This document shows, one piece after another, positions 37,774 to 47,561 of a stretch of DNA of 64,000 nt. How positions within the stretch are numbered: the first letter of the stretch is position 1; every line of letters begins with the position of its first letter. The translations under genes were made by a program, and so were the position numbers. The notes beneath the pieces are model-generated. The model saw only the letters and a list, made by a program, of their open reading frames with translations, did no database searches and had not been told where the DNA came from. Source of the stretch: JBKEDC01 sp047972995 (GTDB taxonomy: Bacteria > Bacteroidota > Bacteroidia > Bacteroidales > Prolixibacteraceae); assembly GCA_047972995.1 (NCBI GenBank), contig JBKEBD010000013.1, positions 117,112 through 181,111 of the forward strand, written 5' to 3'.

Positions 37774-38757
37774 ATGAAAAGATTCATCGCATATATTATT
37801 GGTCTGTTGCTTTTGGTCAGTTGTGCAGAAAAGAAAGTTTCAGAGGTTTCAGAACCCCTTGGTGAAAACGCTTGGGCTTTAGTACGCCATTCGGTTGTGC
37901 CGATGCGGGCTGCTGCGGGCGATGTGAATGAGATGGTGTCGCAAGCCACAATGGGGACACCCATCAAATTGTTGGCGAAGCAGGGAAATTGGTTTCGGGT
38001 GCAAACGCCCGATGGCTATTTCGGATATATGGAAAACACCGTGCTACAACTGCTCACCGAAACCGAAATGCAAGCGTGGCAGTCAGCTAATGATCGTTAT
38101 ATTTATACTGCCGTAGGTGGTTGGGTTTATTCAGTCAATGATCAAGCATCGCAAGTGGTTTGCGATGTAGTGGAAGGCTGCATTTTTCGAGCGCAAGGGC
38201 ATGACGATGAATTTCTACAAATAACACTTCCCGATGGGCGATTAGGTTATGTGCTGCAAAAAGACTGCGAACGATTCTCCAGTTGGGGCAATTGTAGCCC
38301 TGAAGAGATAGACCTTGAAGCTGTAGTTGCAGATGCTAAACGACTGATGGGCGTGCCTTATCTGTGGGGTGGCGCGTCAACGAAAGCGATAGATTGTTCA
38401 GGCTTTACACAACTTGCTTTCCGCGCGCAAGGCATTCTTTTAGAACGAGATGCTTCGTTACAACAGAAATATGGCGAGCACATTGATGCTAGCAACTTAG
38501 AGAATCTAAAAGTGGGCGACTTGCTCTTTTTTGGAAAAACAGAAAGAGCCACCCATGTGGGCATTTACATTGGCAACACTCGATTTATTCATGCTTCGGG
38601 CATGGTGAAAGTGAATAGTCTCGACCCCACGCAACCCGATTACAACGAAAAACGACATAAAACATTAATTTCAGCACAACGTATTGGAAAAACGAAAAAA
38701 GGGCTACAAGTAGCCACTTTAAAACAATGCGATTGGTACGGAAAAGACAATAGATAA
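37774..38757 (+). CDS. NlpC/P60 (C40) peptidase lipoprotein with SH3 domains
   Basis: From ATG 37774 the 327-residue protein has a lipoprotein signal (MKRFIAYIIGLLLLVSC). Two bacterial SH3-like segments follow (about residues 40-100 and 105-170, for example KQGNWFRVQTPDGYFGYM). The C40 cysteine-peptidase domain has the catalytic Cys in KAIDCSGFTQLAF, His in THVGIYIG and a polar residue in RFIHASGMV. Enzymes of this type cut gamma-D-Glu-diaminopimelate bonds in peptidoglycan peptides outside the cytoplasm. A frame extension to 37735 places residues before the signal and is rejected. It lies between cysS and purT. Confidence 0.9.
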   Translation: MKRFIAYIIGLLLLVSCAEKKVSEVSEPLGENAWALVRHSVVPMRAAAGDVNEMVSQATMGTPIKLLAKQGNWFRVQTPDGYFGYMENTVLQLLTETEMQAWQSANDRYIYTAVGGWVYSVNDQASQVVCDVVEGCIFRAQGHDDEFLQITLPDGRLGYVLQKDCERFSSWGNCSPEEIDLEAVVADAKRLMGVPYLWGGASTKAIDCSGFTQLAFRAQGILLERDASLQQKYGEHIDASNLENLKVGDLLFFGKTERATHVGIYIGNTRFIHASGMVKVNSLDPTQPDYNEKRHKTLISAQRIGKTKKGLQVATLKQCDWYGKDNR

Positions 38758-38805
38758 TTGGCGTAGCGGCTTTGCACTTTGCTACTTCGCACAAAAACAT
38801 AGACT

Positions 38806-39972
38806 ATGCAAATAAAGATTATGCTGTTAGGCTCGGGCGAGCTAGGAAAAGAATTTGTGATTGCAGCGCAGCGCTGGGGGCAAACCGTAATTGCGGTAGA
38901 TAGCTATGCTGGTGCACCAGCCATGCAAGTGGCCGATGCTGCGGAGGTGATTAATATGCTCGATGGCAAAGCCCTCGATGCGGTGGTGTCTAAGCACCAA
39001 CCCGATTTGATAGTGCCAGAGATTGAGGCCATACGTACCGAACGCTTCTATGACTATGAACAGCAAGGTATTCAAGTGGTGCCATCGGCAAAGGCTGCAA
39101 ATTTCACAATGAATAGGAAAGCAATTCGCGATTTAGCAGCTATTGATTTAGGATTGAAAACAGCAGATTATCGTTACGCCAAAACTTTTGAAGAATTCAC
39201 TGCTGCTATTGAAGCGGTGGGAATGCCTTGTGTGGTGAAGCCGCTCATGTCTTCATCGGGCAAAGGTCAATCTACCGTGAAATCTTCTGCGGATATAGAG
39301 AAAGCATGGAAGGTGGCAGCCGAAAAAAGTCGTGGTGATGCCGACGAAGTAATTGTGGAAGCTTTTGTGCCTTTCTTAAGTGAAATCACCTTGCTTACTG
39401 TTACCCAGAAGCATGGAGAAACCTTATTTTGCCGACCAATAGGTCATCGTCAAGAGCGTGGTGATTATCAAGAAAGTTGGCAGCCAGTTACTTTGCCCGA
39501 AGGTTTTGAAGCCAAGGCTCAAGATATGGCAGCCAAAGTAACGGCAGCCCTTGGTGGAGCAGGTCTTTGGGGTGTAGAGTTCTTTATTACTGCCGACGAT
39601 GTGGTGTTTAGTGAATTGTCGCCTCGTCCGCATGACACGGGCATGGTTACGTTGGCAGGCACGCAAAATTTCAATGAATTTGAATTGCACTGCCGTGCGG
39701 TGCTAGGCTTGCCGATAGCGGAAATTCGTCAGGAAAAAGCAGGTGCAAGTGCCGTGGTTTTATCGGAAGTTGCAGGCATGAACCCTACTTTTACAGGCAT
39801 TGATAAAGTGTGTGCTAACGCTTTGGCCGACTTCCGTATTTTCGGAAAATCGGAAGCACGTGAATATCGTCGCATGGGCGTGGTATTGCTTCAAGGTGAA
39901 CTAGATAGCGATGTACATCAATTGCAAAAAGATGCGCGCACTTTAGCCGATGAGGTGAAAGTAAATTGCTAG
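38806..39972 (+). CDS. purT: Formate-dependent phosphoribosylglycinamide formyltransferase PurT
   Basis: PurT makes formyl-GAR in purine synthesis from formate, ATP and GAR, without folate. The 388-residue ATP-grasp protein has MLLGSGELGKEFVIAAQRWG, VVPEIEAI-type nucleotide contacts, KPLMSSSGKGQS (glycine loop), FFITADDVVFSELSPRPHDT and LPIAEIR. Length and motif order match E. coli PurT closely. Formate supply would link to fermentation. It is followed by a terminator. Confidence 0.96.
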   Translation: MQIKIMLLGSGELGKEFVIAAQRWGQTVIAVDSYAGAPAMQVADAAEVINMLDGKALDAVVSKHQPDLIVPEIEAIRTERFYDYEQQGIQVVPSAKAANFTMNRKAIRDLAAIDLGLKTADYRYAKTFEEFTAAIEAVGMPCVVKPLMSSSGKGQSTVKSSADIEKAWKVAAEKSRGDADEVIVEAFVPFLSEITLLTVTQKHGETLFCRPIGHRQERGDYQESWQPVTLPEGFEAKAQDMAAKVTAALGGAGLWGVEFFITADDVVFSELSPRPHDTGMVTLAGTQNFNEFELHCRAVLGLPIAEIRQEKAGASAVVLSEVAGMNPTFTGIDKVCANALADFRIFGKSEAREYRRMGVVLLQGELDSDVHQLQKDARTLADEVKVNC

Positions 39973-39995
39973 AAATTATAAATTCAAGATTGAAG

Positions 39996-40028
39996 GCAAG
40001 AATGGCAAAAGCTGTTCTTGCTTTTTTT
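39996..40028 (+). terminator. Terminator of purT
   Basis: GCAAGAA (39996-40002) pairs with TTCTTGC (40015-40021), followed by seven T. Confidence 0.85.
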
Positions 40029-40067
40029 GTGCATTTACGAAAATTTGTAAAAAAGGAATAAAAATAC

Positions 40068-40098
40068 ATTGTAGGTAGATTTAAAATGTTTACGTTTG
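40068..40098 (+). promoter_or_regulatory. Promoter of the ECF sigma gene (-33 TTG, -7 TACGTTTG)
   Basis: ATTG (40068-40071), a 19-base spacer and TACGTTTG (40091-40098) fit the Bacteroidota housekeeping promoter well. Transcription would begin near 40103, downstream of the ATG at 40086. Confidence 0.65.
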
Positions 40099-40136
40099 CA
40101 TCACGATTTGTAAACGTTATCATAACGAAAATTAAT

Positions 40137-40688
40137 TTGAACTTCCAAAATGCACATATCGATCTAAGAGAAGATAATCAAAAAGTTTTTGAAAAGATTT
40201 ATCTGTATTACACGCCTAGGCTTAAGGCTTTTCTTTCGCAATACATTGCACAAGAAGACGAAGCGGAAGGATTGGTGCATGATTGTTTTGTAGAGTTGTG
40301 GGAGCGTAGAGCCGATTTCCAAGAAAACACCAACATAAATGCATGGCTCTATACCGTGGCAAAAAATAAAGCATTGAAATTGCTTGCCAAAGAAAGTACC
40401 AAGCAACGTTATGTAGATAGAGAGAAGTCGTTGGAAATCAGTATTCAACTCGATGCACTGTCGCAACTTAGTGAACGAAGTTTCGATGACGGATATATTA
40501 GAAGTAGAGTAATGACTTCTTTAGGAAGACTTTCTGAATCGGTACGAAATGTATTTCTCAAACAACGATTTGAAGGAAAAACCAATAAAGAAGTTGCTGC
40601 CGAATTAGCCATTTCAGTTAAGACAGTGGAGGCTCACACTACTAAGGCGCTAAAACAATTGCGCAATGATTTAAAAGATTTAGGCTAG
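40137..40688 (+). CDS. ECF RNA polymerase sigma-70 factor
   Basis: Region 2 spans FEKIYLYYTPRLKAFLSQYI to DCFVELWERR. Region 4 has LSESVRNVFLKQRFEGKTNK and the helix-turn-helix ELAISVKTVEAHTTKALKQL. This is the Bacteroidota expansion-type ECF sigma that, with a FecR-like anti-sigma, switches on SusC/SusD loci. The frame is open from ATG 40086 (200 residues), but that start lies upstream of the predicted transcript start. No in-frame ATG follows before region 2, so TTG 40137 (183 residues) is my best guess. The FecR gene follows after 139 bp. Confidence 0.88.
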   Translation: MNFQNAHIDLREDNQKVFEKIYLYYTPRLKAFLSQYIAQEDEAEGLVHDCFVELWERRADFQENTNINAWLYTVAKNKALKLLAKESTKQRYVDREKSLEISIQLDALSQLSERSFDDGYIRSRVMTSLGRLSESVRNVFLKQRFEGKTNKEVAAELAISVKTVEAHTTKALKQLRNDLKDLG

Positions 40689-40827
40689 AAATAGCGAGTG
40701 ATTCAGAGTGGAATAATCAGCAGCTACAGAATTGTTAAGTCAATATTATGTAAACATTCTCAAAAAGTTTATTTTTTTATTAGGGTTTAGTAGGGATATG
40801 AGGTTTAATATGTAAAAGAAACCAAAA

Positions 40828-41757
40828 ATGTTGTCAAATAAACTATATAAATATATTTCGGGCGAACCAATTTCTGCACAAGATAAGGCAGATGTGCTCA
40901 CGTGGATTGAAGCTTCGGAAGCCAACAAGCAAGAATATATTTCATTAAAAAATGCTTGGGTAATGGTGGGTATTGCTGGTGCAAATCAGCCATTGGAAAT
41001 GAAAACCCAACGCAAGCGAATCATGCAACCATGGATCCGATATGCTGCCGTATTACTCGTGGCATTTATTTCAGGAGCTTTAAGTCTTTCTCTTTTAGGA
41101 AAACAAGAGCTTCCCACGCAGTTGGTAACTATTGAAGTGCCAGTGGGAGAACATAGTATCGTTACCCTTGCCGACGGTACCAAGTTGTGGGTCAATGCAG
41201 AAACTACCATGACCTATCCTTCTGATTTTAGTGCTGAGAACCGACAAATAACAATCGAAGGAGAAGCCTTTTTTGAGGTGACTAAAGACCCGAAGCATCC
41301 TTTCCAAATTACATCGAGCTATGGTGTGGTGGAAGTGTTAGGCACTTCATTTAATTTGAAAGCCTATACTGATATGCCATTTGAAACTACGCTGATTGAA
41401 GGTTCGGTTCGTTTCACGACTGAAGATAATCAGCAATGTTTGTTGAGACGAAACCAGAAACTAACAATCGTTCATCATAAGTTGCTAGTTGAAGATATTA
41501 AGCCGATGAAATCGGATATGTGGAAATCGGATGGTTTTTATTTTGATAATGAAGATTTCAAAACCATTGCTCGCCGATTGGAACGACAATATGGTGTGCA
41601 AGTTTATCTAGACGAAAGCCTAAATGATGTGCGATTCTCAGGACAGATTTATCGTACCACTTTGCCCGATATTTTGCAGATTATCAATAGAACAGAGCCT
41701 ATAAACTTTAGCTTTAGTGCTAACCATAAGGAAGTAGAAATAACATCAAAACACTAA
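40828..41757 (+). CDS. FecR-type anti-sigma factor
   Basis: The 309-residue protein has a short cytoplasmic head (residues 1-65) that would hold the sigma factor, a membrane helix at about 71-92 (YAAVLLVAFISGALSLSLLG), and a periplasmic FecR domain (LADGTKLWVNAETTMTYPSD, GEAFFEVTKDPKHPF, LGTSFNLKAY). A C-terminal DUF4974-like domain follows (residues about 235-305), the part that contacts the receptor N-terminal domain. It is 30 bp before the SusC gene and 139 bp after the sigma gene, the standard layout of a substrate-sensing locus. Confidence 0.94.
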   Translation: MLSNKLYKYISGEPISAQDKADVLTWIEASEANKQEYISLKNAWVMVGIAGANQPLEMKTQRKRIMQPWIRYAAVLLVAFISGALSLSLLGKQELPTQLVTIEVPVGEHSIVTLADGTKLWVNAETTMTYPSDFSAENRQITIEGEAFFEVTKDPKHPFQITSSYGVVEVLGTSFNLKAYTDMPFETTLIEGSVRFTTEDNQQCLLRRNQKLTIVHHKLLVEDIKPMKSDMWKSDGFYFDNEDFKTIARRLERQYGVQVYLDESLNDVRFSGQIYRTTLPDILQIINRTEPINFSFSANHKEVEITSKH

Positions 41758-41787
41758 ATAAATTATTAATAAACTAAATTCAATCTT

Positions 41788-44700
41788 ATGCAAACAAATG
41801 GAAAAATCCGAGTAGGCTTGCGTATGTTAGTGGGGCGAGCGAGCCTTGCTTTATTGCTTGTAGTGGCAGTAACCGTTCAATCGTGGGCTGCCGATGTGGT
41901 GATTAATGATGCGGGGGAAATAACCATCAGCACGTCAAAACAGAGCATTGCCTCAATTATGAACTCTATAGAGGAGCAAAGCAATTATCGATTCTTTTAT
42001 AGTGAATCGGTAGATTTAAGCACTGTGAAAACAGTAAACATTGAAAATAAAGACATTGACGAAACGCTTAACGAGTTACTAGCAGGTACAGGCATCGCTT
42101 ATGAAGTGGTAGGTAAGCAAGTTATTTTGCGCGATGAAACAGTAATGGCTCAGCAAGCACAAGCAAAAAGTGTTTCAGGAAAGGTGCTCGATACAAAAGG
42201 TCAACCCATACCGGGAGCAACCATTGTTATTAAAGGCACTACCAGTGGTACACTGACCGATGTTGATGGAAAGTTCCAAATTAACAATGTGAATGAGAAT
42301 ACTGTGTTGCAATTTTCTTTCGTTGGAATGAAAACCGTGGAGCAAACAGTTGGCACACAGCACAACATTACAGTGAACTTATCGCCTGAAAACCAAAGCT
42401 TAGAAGAAGTGGTAGCTATTGGGTATGGAACAATGAAGAAACGGGATTTGACTGGAGCAGTATCATCGGTAAAATCGGAAGATATTACAGCTAATCCAGC
42501 TCCAAACCCTATGGAAGCTTTGCAAGGTCAGGTGGCTGGTCTAGACATTACGAGAACCTCAGGACAACCGGGAGAAGATGTTAATATTCAACTGCGCGGT
42601 AATCGTTCGTTTACAGCGAGTGGAAATCCTACGTTCTATATCGACGGTATGCCCGGAGATTACTCAACATTGAACCCCAATGATATTGAATCTATTGAAG
42701 TGCTGAAAGATGCTTCTGCAACGGCGGTATTCGGTTCTTCGGGGGCTAATGGTGTAATCCTGATTACCACTAAAGGTGCGCAAAAAGGTAAAATGAGAAT
42801 CAACCTTAATGCTTATACAGGTTTTAATGGTTGGTCTAAATTACCACAAATGCGATATGGCGATGACTATCTTCAAGGTTTACGAGATGCAAATGCAGCA
42901 ACAGGTAACTGGTCTTCACCAGAGGATGATAAGAATATCTTCCCTAATGCGGAATCTTATCAGGCTCACTTAGATGGCAAATACATAAACTGGGCAGATG
43001 AGTTAATGCAACAAACAGCCATAACGCAGAATTATAGTATGTCGATTTCTGGAGGTACGGATAAAACAAGAACGTATTTCTCGATGAACTATGCCGATGA
43101 GCAAGGTCAATACACCGGAGATCAATACAAGGTTTATTCTTCAAATTTCCGTGTAGATAATGAAGTGAGATCATGGATTAAAGTAGGAGCAAATTTGCAG
43201 ACTTCTTATGTGGAAAGAGAAAAAGCCTATGCAAAACTAGAAAACGCATTGACAGCAGAACCACTAGGTGAAGTGTATGATGAAAATGGCAATTACAATG
43301 TATTGCCAAACATGGGTAGTACAATGGTGAACTTGCTGCTTAACAACCAAGAGAATGCTTATAGAAATCAAGATAAGAATATCAAGATTTACATGAATCC
43401 TTATATTGAAATTAAGCCACTTAAGGGTTTAACGTTCAGAAGCCGTTTGGGTATCTTCTATAACACTAGTCGAAATAATTATTTCCAAGGCGAGGGCTCT
43501 TATTTGTACTATACTGACTCGGGTGCCGATTCTAAGGGAACGAATGATAAAGTATATGCTAGAGTAGCTCAGAATCAAGGTTACGGATACAAATGGGAAA
43601 ACATCTTGACCTATGATTTTAAAGTGGCAGAAGATCATGAATTTTCAGTAACAGCAGTTTCTTCATATGATAGTAATCAGTATGATAACTCATGGATGAA
43701 ACAAACCAACATTGAGGATAATAGCTATTTGTGGTATAATATGTCGTCAGATGCTACAGACTATGCATCGAATCAAACGACTTATAGTATGTCGAAAAGC
43801 TTAGGTTTTGTGGGGCGTTTGAACTACTCTTATTTGGGCAAATACCTGATGTCGATTTCTATGCGTGCTGATGGTTCTTCAAAATTGGCTGAAGACAACC
43901 GATGGGATTACTTCCCTGCAATATCTGCCGGATGGCGTATTTCTGATGAAAATTTCATGGCTGGCACAGAATCGTGGTTAGATAACTTAAAACTTCGCGC
44001 AGGTTATGGTGTTACCGGAACAGCAGGAATCGACCCTTACTCTTCGGCAAATATTATGGAATATGGTTTCATGGGATTGGGTGGATCGCAAGAAAGCATC
44101 TATCAGTTTTCTGAAAACTATGCTAACCCCGATTTAGGTTGGGAGAAATCGTATAATACCAACTTGGGTGTTGATTTTAGCATGTTGAGAAATAGAGTTA
44201 ACATGACTTTGGATTGGTATAATACAAACACTAAAGGTGTAATTTGGGCTAGAGATATGCCAATTACCGATGGTGGATATGGTCCTGATAGTCCATATAC
44301 CATGAACTTGAACCTTTCGGAAACAAAAAACAGCGGTGTGGAATTGAGCTTGAACACAACAAATATTGATAAGAATAATTTCAGATGGACTTCAACCTTG
44401 ACTTACACGTACAACAAAGAAGAGATTACTTCGTTGCAAGGAGGAGATGCAAATAATATCCCAATGGATGACTACTTCTTGTCTTTAGGATACCCTGTGC
44501 GTTCATACTATCAATATAAACTAGATGGTATTTGGCAACTAGGTGAGGAAGAAGATGCTGCCGTGTTTGGTGCAAAACCGGGTGAGTTTAAAATTGATAT
44601 TCCGGGCATGAAAAAAGAATCTGATGGTCGCTACTCAAAAGAGAATTCAGAAGGTGAAGTTATCTATTACGATGCTGAAAATAAATACACTGCAAGTGCT

Positions 44701-45204
44701 TCAGATTACCAAATTTTAGGTCATAATACACCAGATTGGACTTTAGGCTTGAAAAACACTTTCGAATATAAAGGCTTTGATTTGAGTATTTTCATGTATA
44801 TGCGTTGGGGACAAATGATAGATTACGATATGTTAGGAAGATATGACCCAACAGGTGCTAGGAACTTCCCTACTTATTTCAATTATTGGACACCAACCAA
44901 TGCTTCAAACGATTTCCCAGCAATGGATGCTTCAAGATCGATGAGCAGTTACATTGGTAGCTCTGCAATTAACTATGTGGATGGTTCATATTTCAAAATC
45001 AAAAATATTACTTTGGGTTATTCATTGCCTAAATCGTTAATGACTCGATGGGGTATTGAAAATTGTAGAGTTTATGGAACAATAACAAACCCACTAGTAA
45101 TTGCAAAAAGTCATTTGTTGAAAGACTATGATCCAGAGATGAATGGTAGCCTAGATTATCCATTGACAAAACAATTGGTGTTTGGTGTTAACTTCACTTT
45201 CTAA
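41788..45204 (+). CDS. SusC/RagA TonB-linked outer-membrane receptor with STN domain
   Basis: The 1138-residue protein is an outer-membrane importer powered by TonB. After a signal peptide (ending near QSWA) comes an STN signalling domain (residues about 45-115, SIASIMNSIEEQSNYRFFY). A carboxypeptidase-regulatory domain (about 130-215, GQPIPGATIVIKGTTSG) follows, then the SusC plug with YGTMKKRDLTGAVSSV, IQLRGNRSF and the long beta-barrel ending QLVFGVNFTF. The STN domain lets ligand binding signal through FecR to the sigma factor. The substrate is unknown because no degrading enzyme is linked. SusD follows after 18 bp. Confidence 0.96.
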   Translation: MQTNGKIRVGLRMLVGRASLALLLVVAVTVQSWAADVVINDAGEITISTSKQSIASIMNSIEEQSNYRFFYSESVDLSTVKTVNIENKDIDETLNELLAGTGIAYEVVGKQVILRDETVMAQQAQAKSVSGKVLDTKGQPIPGATIVIKGTTSGTLTDVDGKFQINNVNENTVLQFSFVGMKTVEQTVGTQHNITVNLSPENQSLEEVVAIGYGTMKKRDLTGAVSSVKSEDITANPAPNPMEALQGQVAGLDITRTSGQPGEDVNIQLRGNRSFTASGNPTFYIDGMPGDYSTLNPNDIESIEVLKDASATAVFGSSGANGVILITTKGAQKGKMRINLNAYTGFNGWSKLPQMRYGDDYLQGLRDANAATGNWSSPEDDKNIFPNAESYQAHLDGKYINWADELMQQTAITQNYSMSISGGTDKTRTYFSMNYADEQGQYTGDQYKVYSSNFRVDNEVRSWIKVGANLQTSYVEREKAYAKLENALTAEPLGEVYDENGNYNVLPNMGSTMVNLLLNNQENAYRNQDKNIKIYMNPYIEIKPLKGLTFRSRLGIFYNTSRNNYFQGEGSYLYYTDSGADSKGTNDKVYARVAQNQGYGYKWENILTYDFKVAEDHEFSVTAVSSYDSNQYDNSWMKQTNIEDNSYLWYNMSSDATDYASNQTTYSMSKSLGFVGRLNYSYLGKYLMSISMRADGSSKLAEDNRWDYFPAISAGWRISDENFMAGTESWLDNLKLRAGYGVTGTAGIDPYSSANIMEYGFMGLGGSQESIYQFSENYANPDLGWEKSYNTNLGVDFSMLRNRVNMTLDWYNTNTKGVIWARDMPITDGGYGPDSPYTMNLNLSETKNSGVELSLNTTNIDKNNFRWTSTLTYTYNKEEITSLQGGDANNIPMDDYFLSLGYPVRSYYQYKLDGIWQLGEEEDAAVFGAKPGEFKIDIPGMKKESDGRYSKENSEGEVIYYDAENKYTASASDYQILGHNTPDWTLGLKNTFEYKGFDLSIFMYMRWGQMIDYDMLGRYDPTGARNFPTYFNYWTPTNASNDFPAMDASRSMSSYIGSSAINYVDGSYFKIKNITLGYSLPKSLMTRWGIENCRVYGTITNPLVIAKSHLLKDYDPEMNGSLDYPLTKQLVFGVNFTF

Positions 45205-45222
45205 TCTTAAAAAGGAATAATC

Positions 45223-47169
45223 ATGAAAAATAAATTATATAAATTAATGCTTGCTCTTGCTGTTCTGGTAAGCACACAGGCGTGTTCATTAGATGAATTC
45301 AACCCCGAATCATCACAAACCGAAGATCAAGTGTTGTCAACTTATTCTGGATTTAAGGCTTTTCAAACCAAATGCTATCAATCATTAACCGGATACCTTT
45401 CGGGATTTGACTATTTGCTGATGACCGAAGGTGGAACAGATACTTGGGTTACCGGAAGTAATAAAACTTGGGGACAACAAGTGTTCTACTACGAAGGCCT
45501 AGCTACAAATACAGGATATGTAAATAAAGTTTTTACTAATGCATACTCTATGATTAACAACTGCAACACCGTTATTGCTAAGGCATCGGGTGTGGAAGAT
45601 GGTGAACAATCGGATATTGATATTCTTGTGGCAGAAGCCAGATATTTACGCGCGTTTTATTATTCTATTTTGGTAGCTCAATACGGACCAATTACATTAA
45701 ACACAGAACCAACAGAAGTGGCTAATTTAAATCCACAGCGTAATACGGAAGAGGAAATTTACACGCAAATAGTGTTGGATTTGAAATTGGCAGCAGAAGA
45801 TTTGCCACTAGAACCATTTGAAGGCAATAGAGGTCGTGTAACTAAAAAAGCGGCGTTAGGTTTGTTAGCCCGCGTGTATGCACAGGGTGCTGGTGAAGAT
45901 TTGTCGGAAGATGGCGTTTCGTATTGGGTAAAAGCCAAAGAAGCGGCGGAATATTTGATAGAGAATGCCGATGCCGTAGGTGCATACTTATATGATGATG
46001 TGGAAGATATGTGGGCACAAGCAAACAACCAAAGCAACAGAGAAGCCTTGTTCATTGCGTCGGGTCCAAATCCAGATGATGCGTCGTATTGGTCGGTGAA
46101 AACAAGTAACATTTTTTCATTCACCTATCCTAACCCATATAAAATGAGTGAGATCTATCCTATTCAAGATAAGCAAAATTATTTGTATGGACGGATTAAT
46201 AACAACGTGTTGGCTCCTTCAAAATACCTAGTTGATTGTTTCGATGCTGATTATGATATACGTTGGGAAAATTCATTCACAACAGCCTATGGAGGTTTCT
46301 CAATGGTTCAACCCGGATGGATTGCTTATGGAGATAGAAAATTAACATTAACAGAGGAAATCTGTACAAAATATGGCATTGATGCTTCGCACATTGGCAA
46401 AGTTATTTATCCTTATGCCGATGTAGCAGCTGTGGCTTCTGCAATTGGTGGTAACCAATATGAAGCAAGCGTGTGGCCTAAAGGAGAACATTCAGGAAAT
46501 ATTGAAAAGCTTGAGAAAGTAAAAAATGTATATGCAAATCCATATCCACTAGATGTTGATGAAGATCGTTTCTCAGTATATTTGAGTAAAGATTATCTTT
46601 CAGATGAGGAAAAAGCGAAAAGAGCTTACTTCACAATTAATATTGATGACCTTTTTGATACTGATGGAAATTACAAATCATCAATGTTTGATGGAACTAA
46701 TAGTTACCAAATGTTCCCCGCATTATCAAAATATAACTGGAACTTTTATGGCGCATTCTATGGAAGTAACTTGCAACGTAAAAATGGTGATGTGATAATG
46801 ATGCGTATGGCTGAGGTTTACTTGATTGCTGCCGAGGCAAATATGCAGTTAGGTAATAATGGTTTAGCTACAGAACAATTAAATGTATTACGTAAAAGAG
46901 CTTGCCGCAATGCAGCCGATTTCGATGCACACATGAAGCTTACAACGGCCGACATGAACGATGTGTATGATGAATATGCTAGAGAATTGTGTGGCGAGTT
47001 TGGTCGGTGGTACTTGTTGAAAAGACATCAAGCTTTTGAAGAACGTTTGGCAATTGGCAATAAACGTGCAGCAGCTTCATTTACAAGAAAAAACTATTTG
47101 CGTCCTATTTCGTATGACTTTTTATCGTCGATAAACAATGCAGATGAGTATGGCACTAATGGCTACTAA
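45223..47169 (+). CDS. SusD/RagB outer-membrane lipoprotein
   Basis: The 648-residue lipoprotein has the signal KLMLALAVLVSTQACSLDEF (lipobox TQAC). The helical SusD scaffold follows, with EARYLRAFYYSILVAQYGPI, VTKKAALGLLARVYAQGAG and the C-terminal block MRMAEVYLIAAEANMQLGNN, LNVLRKRA and ELCGEFGRWYLLKRH. It binds glycans or peptides at the surface and forms a lid on SusC. It is co-transcribed with SusC and followed by a terminator. No glycosidase gene follows, so it may serve a small oligomer or a non-glycan ligand. Confidence 0.96.
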   Translation: MKNKLYKLMLALAVLVSTQACSLDEFNPESSQTEDQVLSTYSGFKAFQTKCYQSLTGYLSGFDYLLMTEGGTDTWVTGSNKTWGQQVFYYEGLATNTGYVNKVFTNAYSMINNCNTVIAKASGVEDGEQSDIDILVAEARYLRAFYYSILVAQYGPITLNTEPTEVANLNPQRNTEEEIYTQIVLDLKLAAEDLPLEPFEGNRGRVTKKAALGLLARVYAQGAGEDLSEDGVSYWVKAKEAAEYLIENADAVGAYLYDDVEDMWAQANNQSNREALFIASGPNPDDASYWSVKTSNIFSFTYPNPYKMSEIYPIQDKQNYLYGRINNNVLAPSKYLVDCFDADYDIRWENSFTTAYGGFSMVQPGWIAYGDRKLTLTEEICTKYGIDASHIGKVIYPYADVAAVASAIGGNQYEASVWPKGEHSGNIEKLEKVKNVYANPYPLDVDEDRFSVYLSKDYLSDEEKAKRAYFTINIDDLFDTDGNYKSSMFDGTNSYQMFPALSKYNWNFYGAFYGSNLQRKNGDVIMMRMAEVYLIAAEANMQLGNNGLATEQLNVLRKRACRNAADFDAHMKLTTADMNDVYDEYARELCGEFGRWYLLKRHQAFEERLAIGNKRAAASFTRKNYLRPISYDFLSSINNADEYGTNGY

Positions 47170-47172
47170 ACA

Positions 47173-47397
47173 TTAATCATTTAAAAATACCTTTTCTCGT
47201 AATTTGTAATTGAGTGTAATTTTGGAAAGCGGCATGAATTTCATGTCGCTTTTTTTATCTTCACAAGTATGAGCGATCTTCTTATTGTAAACATACTTGC
47301 CACATAGTCTTTGTTTAAAGGATACTACATCAAAGTATTCTAAAATGCCTTCTGGCAACATTAAAGATATAAGCTGTAGGTTAAATTCTTGAGTCAT
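47173..47397 (-). pseudogene. ISAon1-type transposase N-terminal remnant
   Basis: The 74-residue minus-strand frame starts MTQEFNLQLISLMLPEGILE and continues YFDVVSF, which resembles the N-terminal part of ISAon1-family transposases (LPEGxLxYFDxVS). The catalytic DDE part is absent. Its last third overlaps the SusD terminator, and no terminal repeats are seen. It is most likely a remnant; a small intact protein is possible but less likely. Confidence 0.5.
47226..47257 (+). terminator. Terminator of the SusC-SusD operon
   Basis: AAAGCGGCATGAA pairs with TTCATGTCGCTTT (one G-U) and is followed by a T run, 57 bp after the SusD stop. Confidence 0.8.
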
Positions 47398-47539
47398 ATT
47401 TGCCTTTTTTTAGAAAGTACAAATATTCGTTTTTTAGCCTCAGACCCAAAAATATCCCCAGCCCCGAAATACACCCTATAAAACGGGCTTTTGCTAATGG
47501 AATCTTAGGAATAGGTTTAGCTGAACCATAGGTTTTTAT

Positions 47540-47547
47540 TATCTTCG
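47540..47547 (+). promoter_or_regulatory. -7-like box TATCTTCG for the GntR gene
   Basis: TATCTTCG differs by one base from TAnnTTTG. With TTTA near 47516 as a weak -33 it would start transcription near 47552, upstream of ATG 47562 but past GTG 47547. Confidence 0.4.
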
Positions 47548-47561
47548 TGAAAAATATCTTC

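Noticed and set aside
38758..38805. Purine riboswitch or PurR-type site before purT
   Set aside because: The 48-bp gap to the previous gene is too short for a riboswitch and no known operator is visible.
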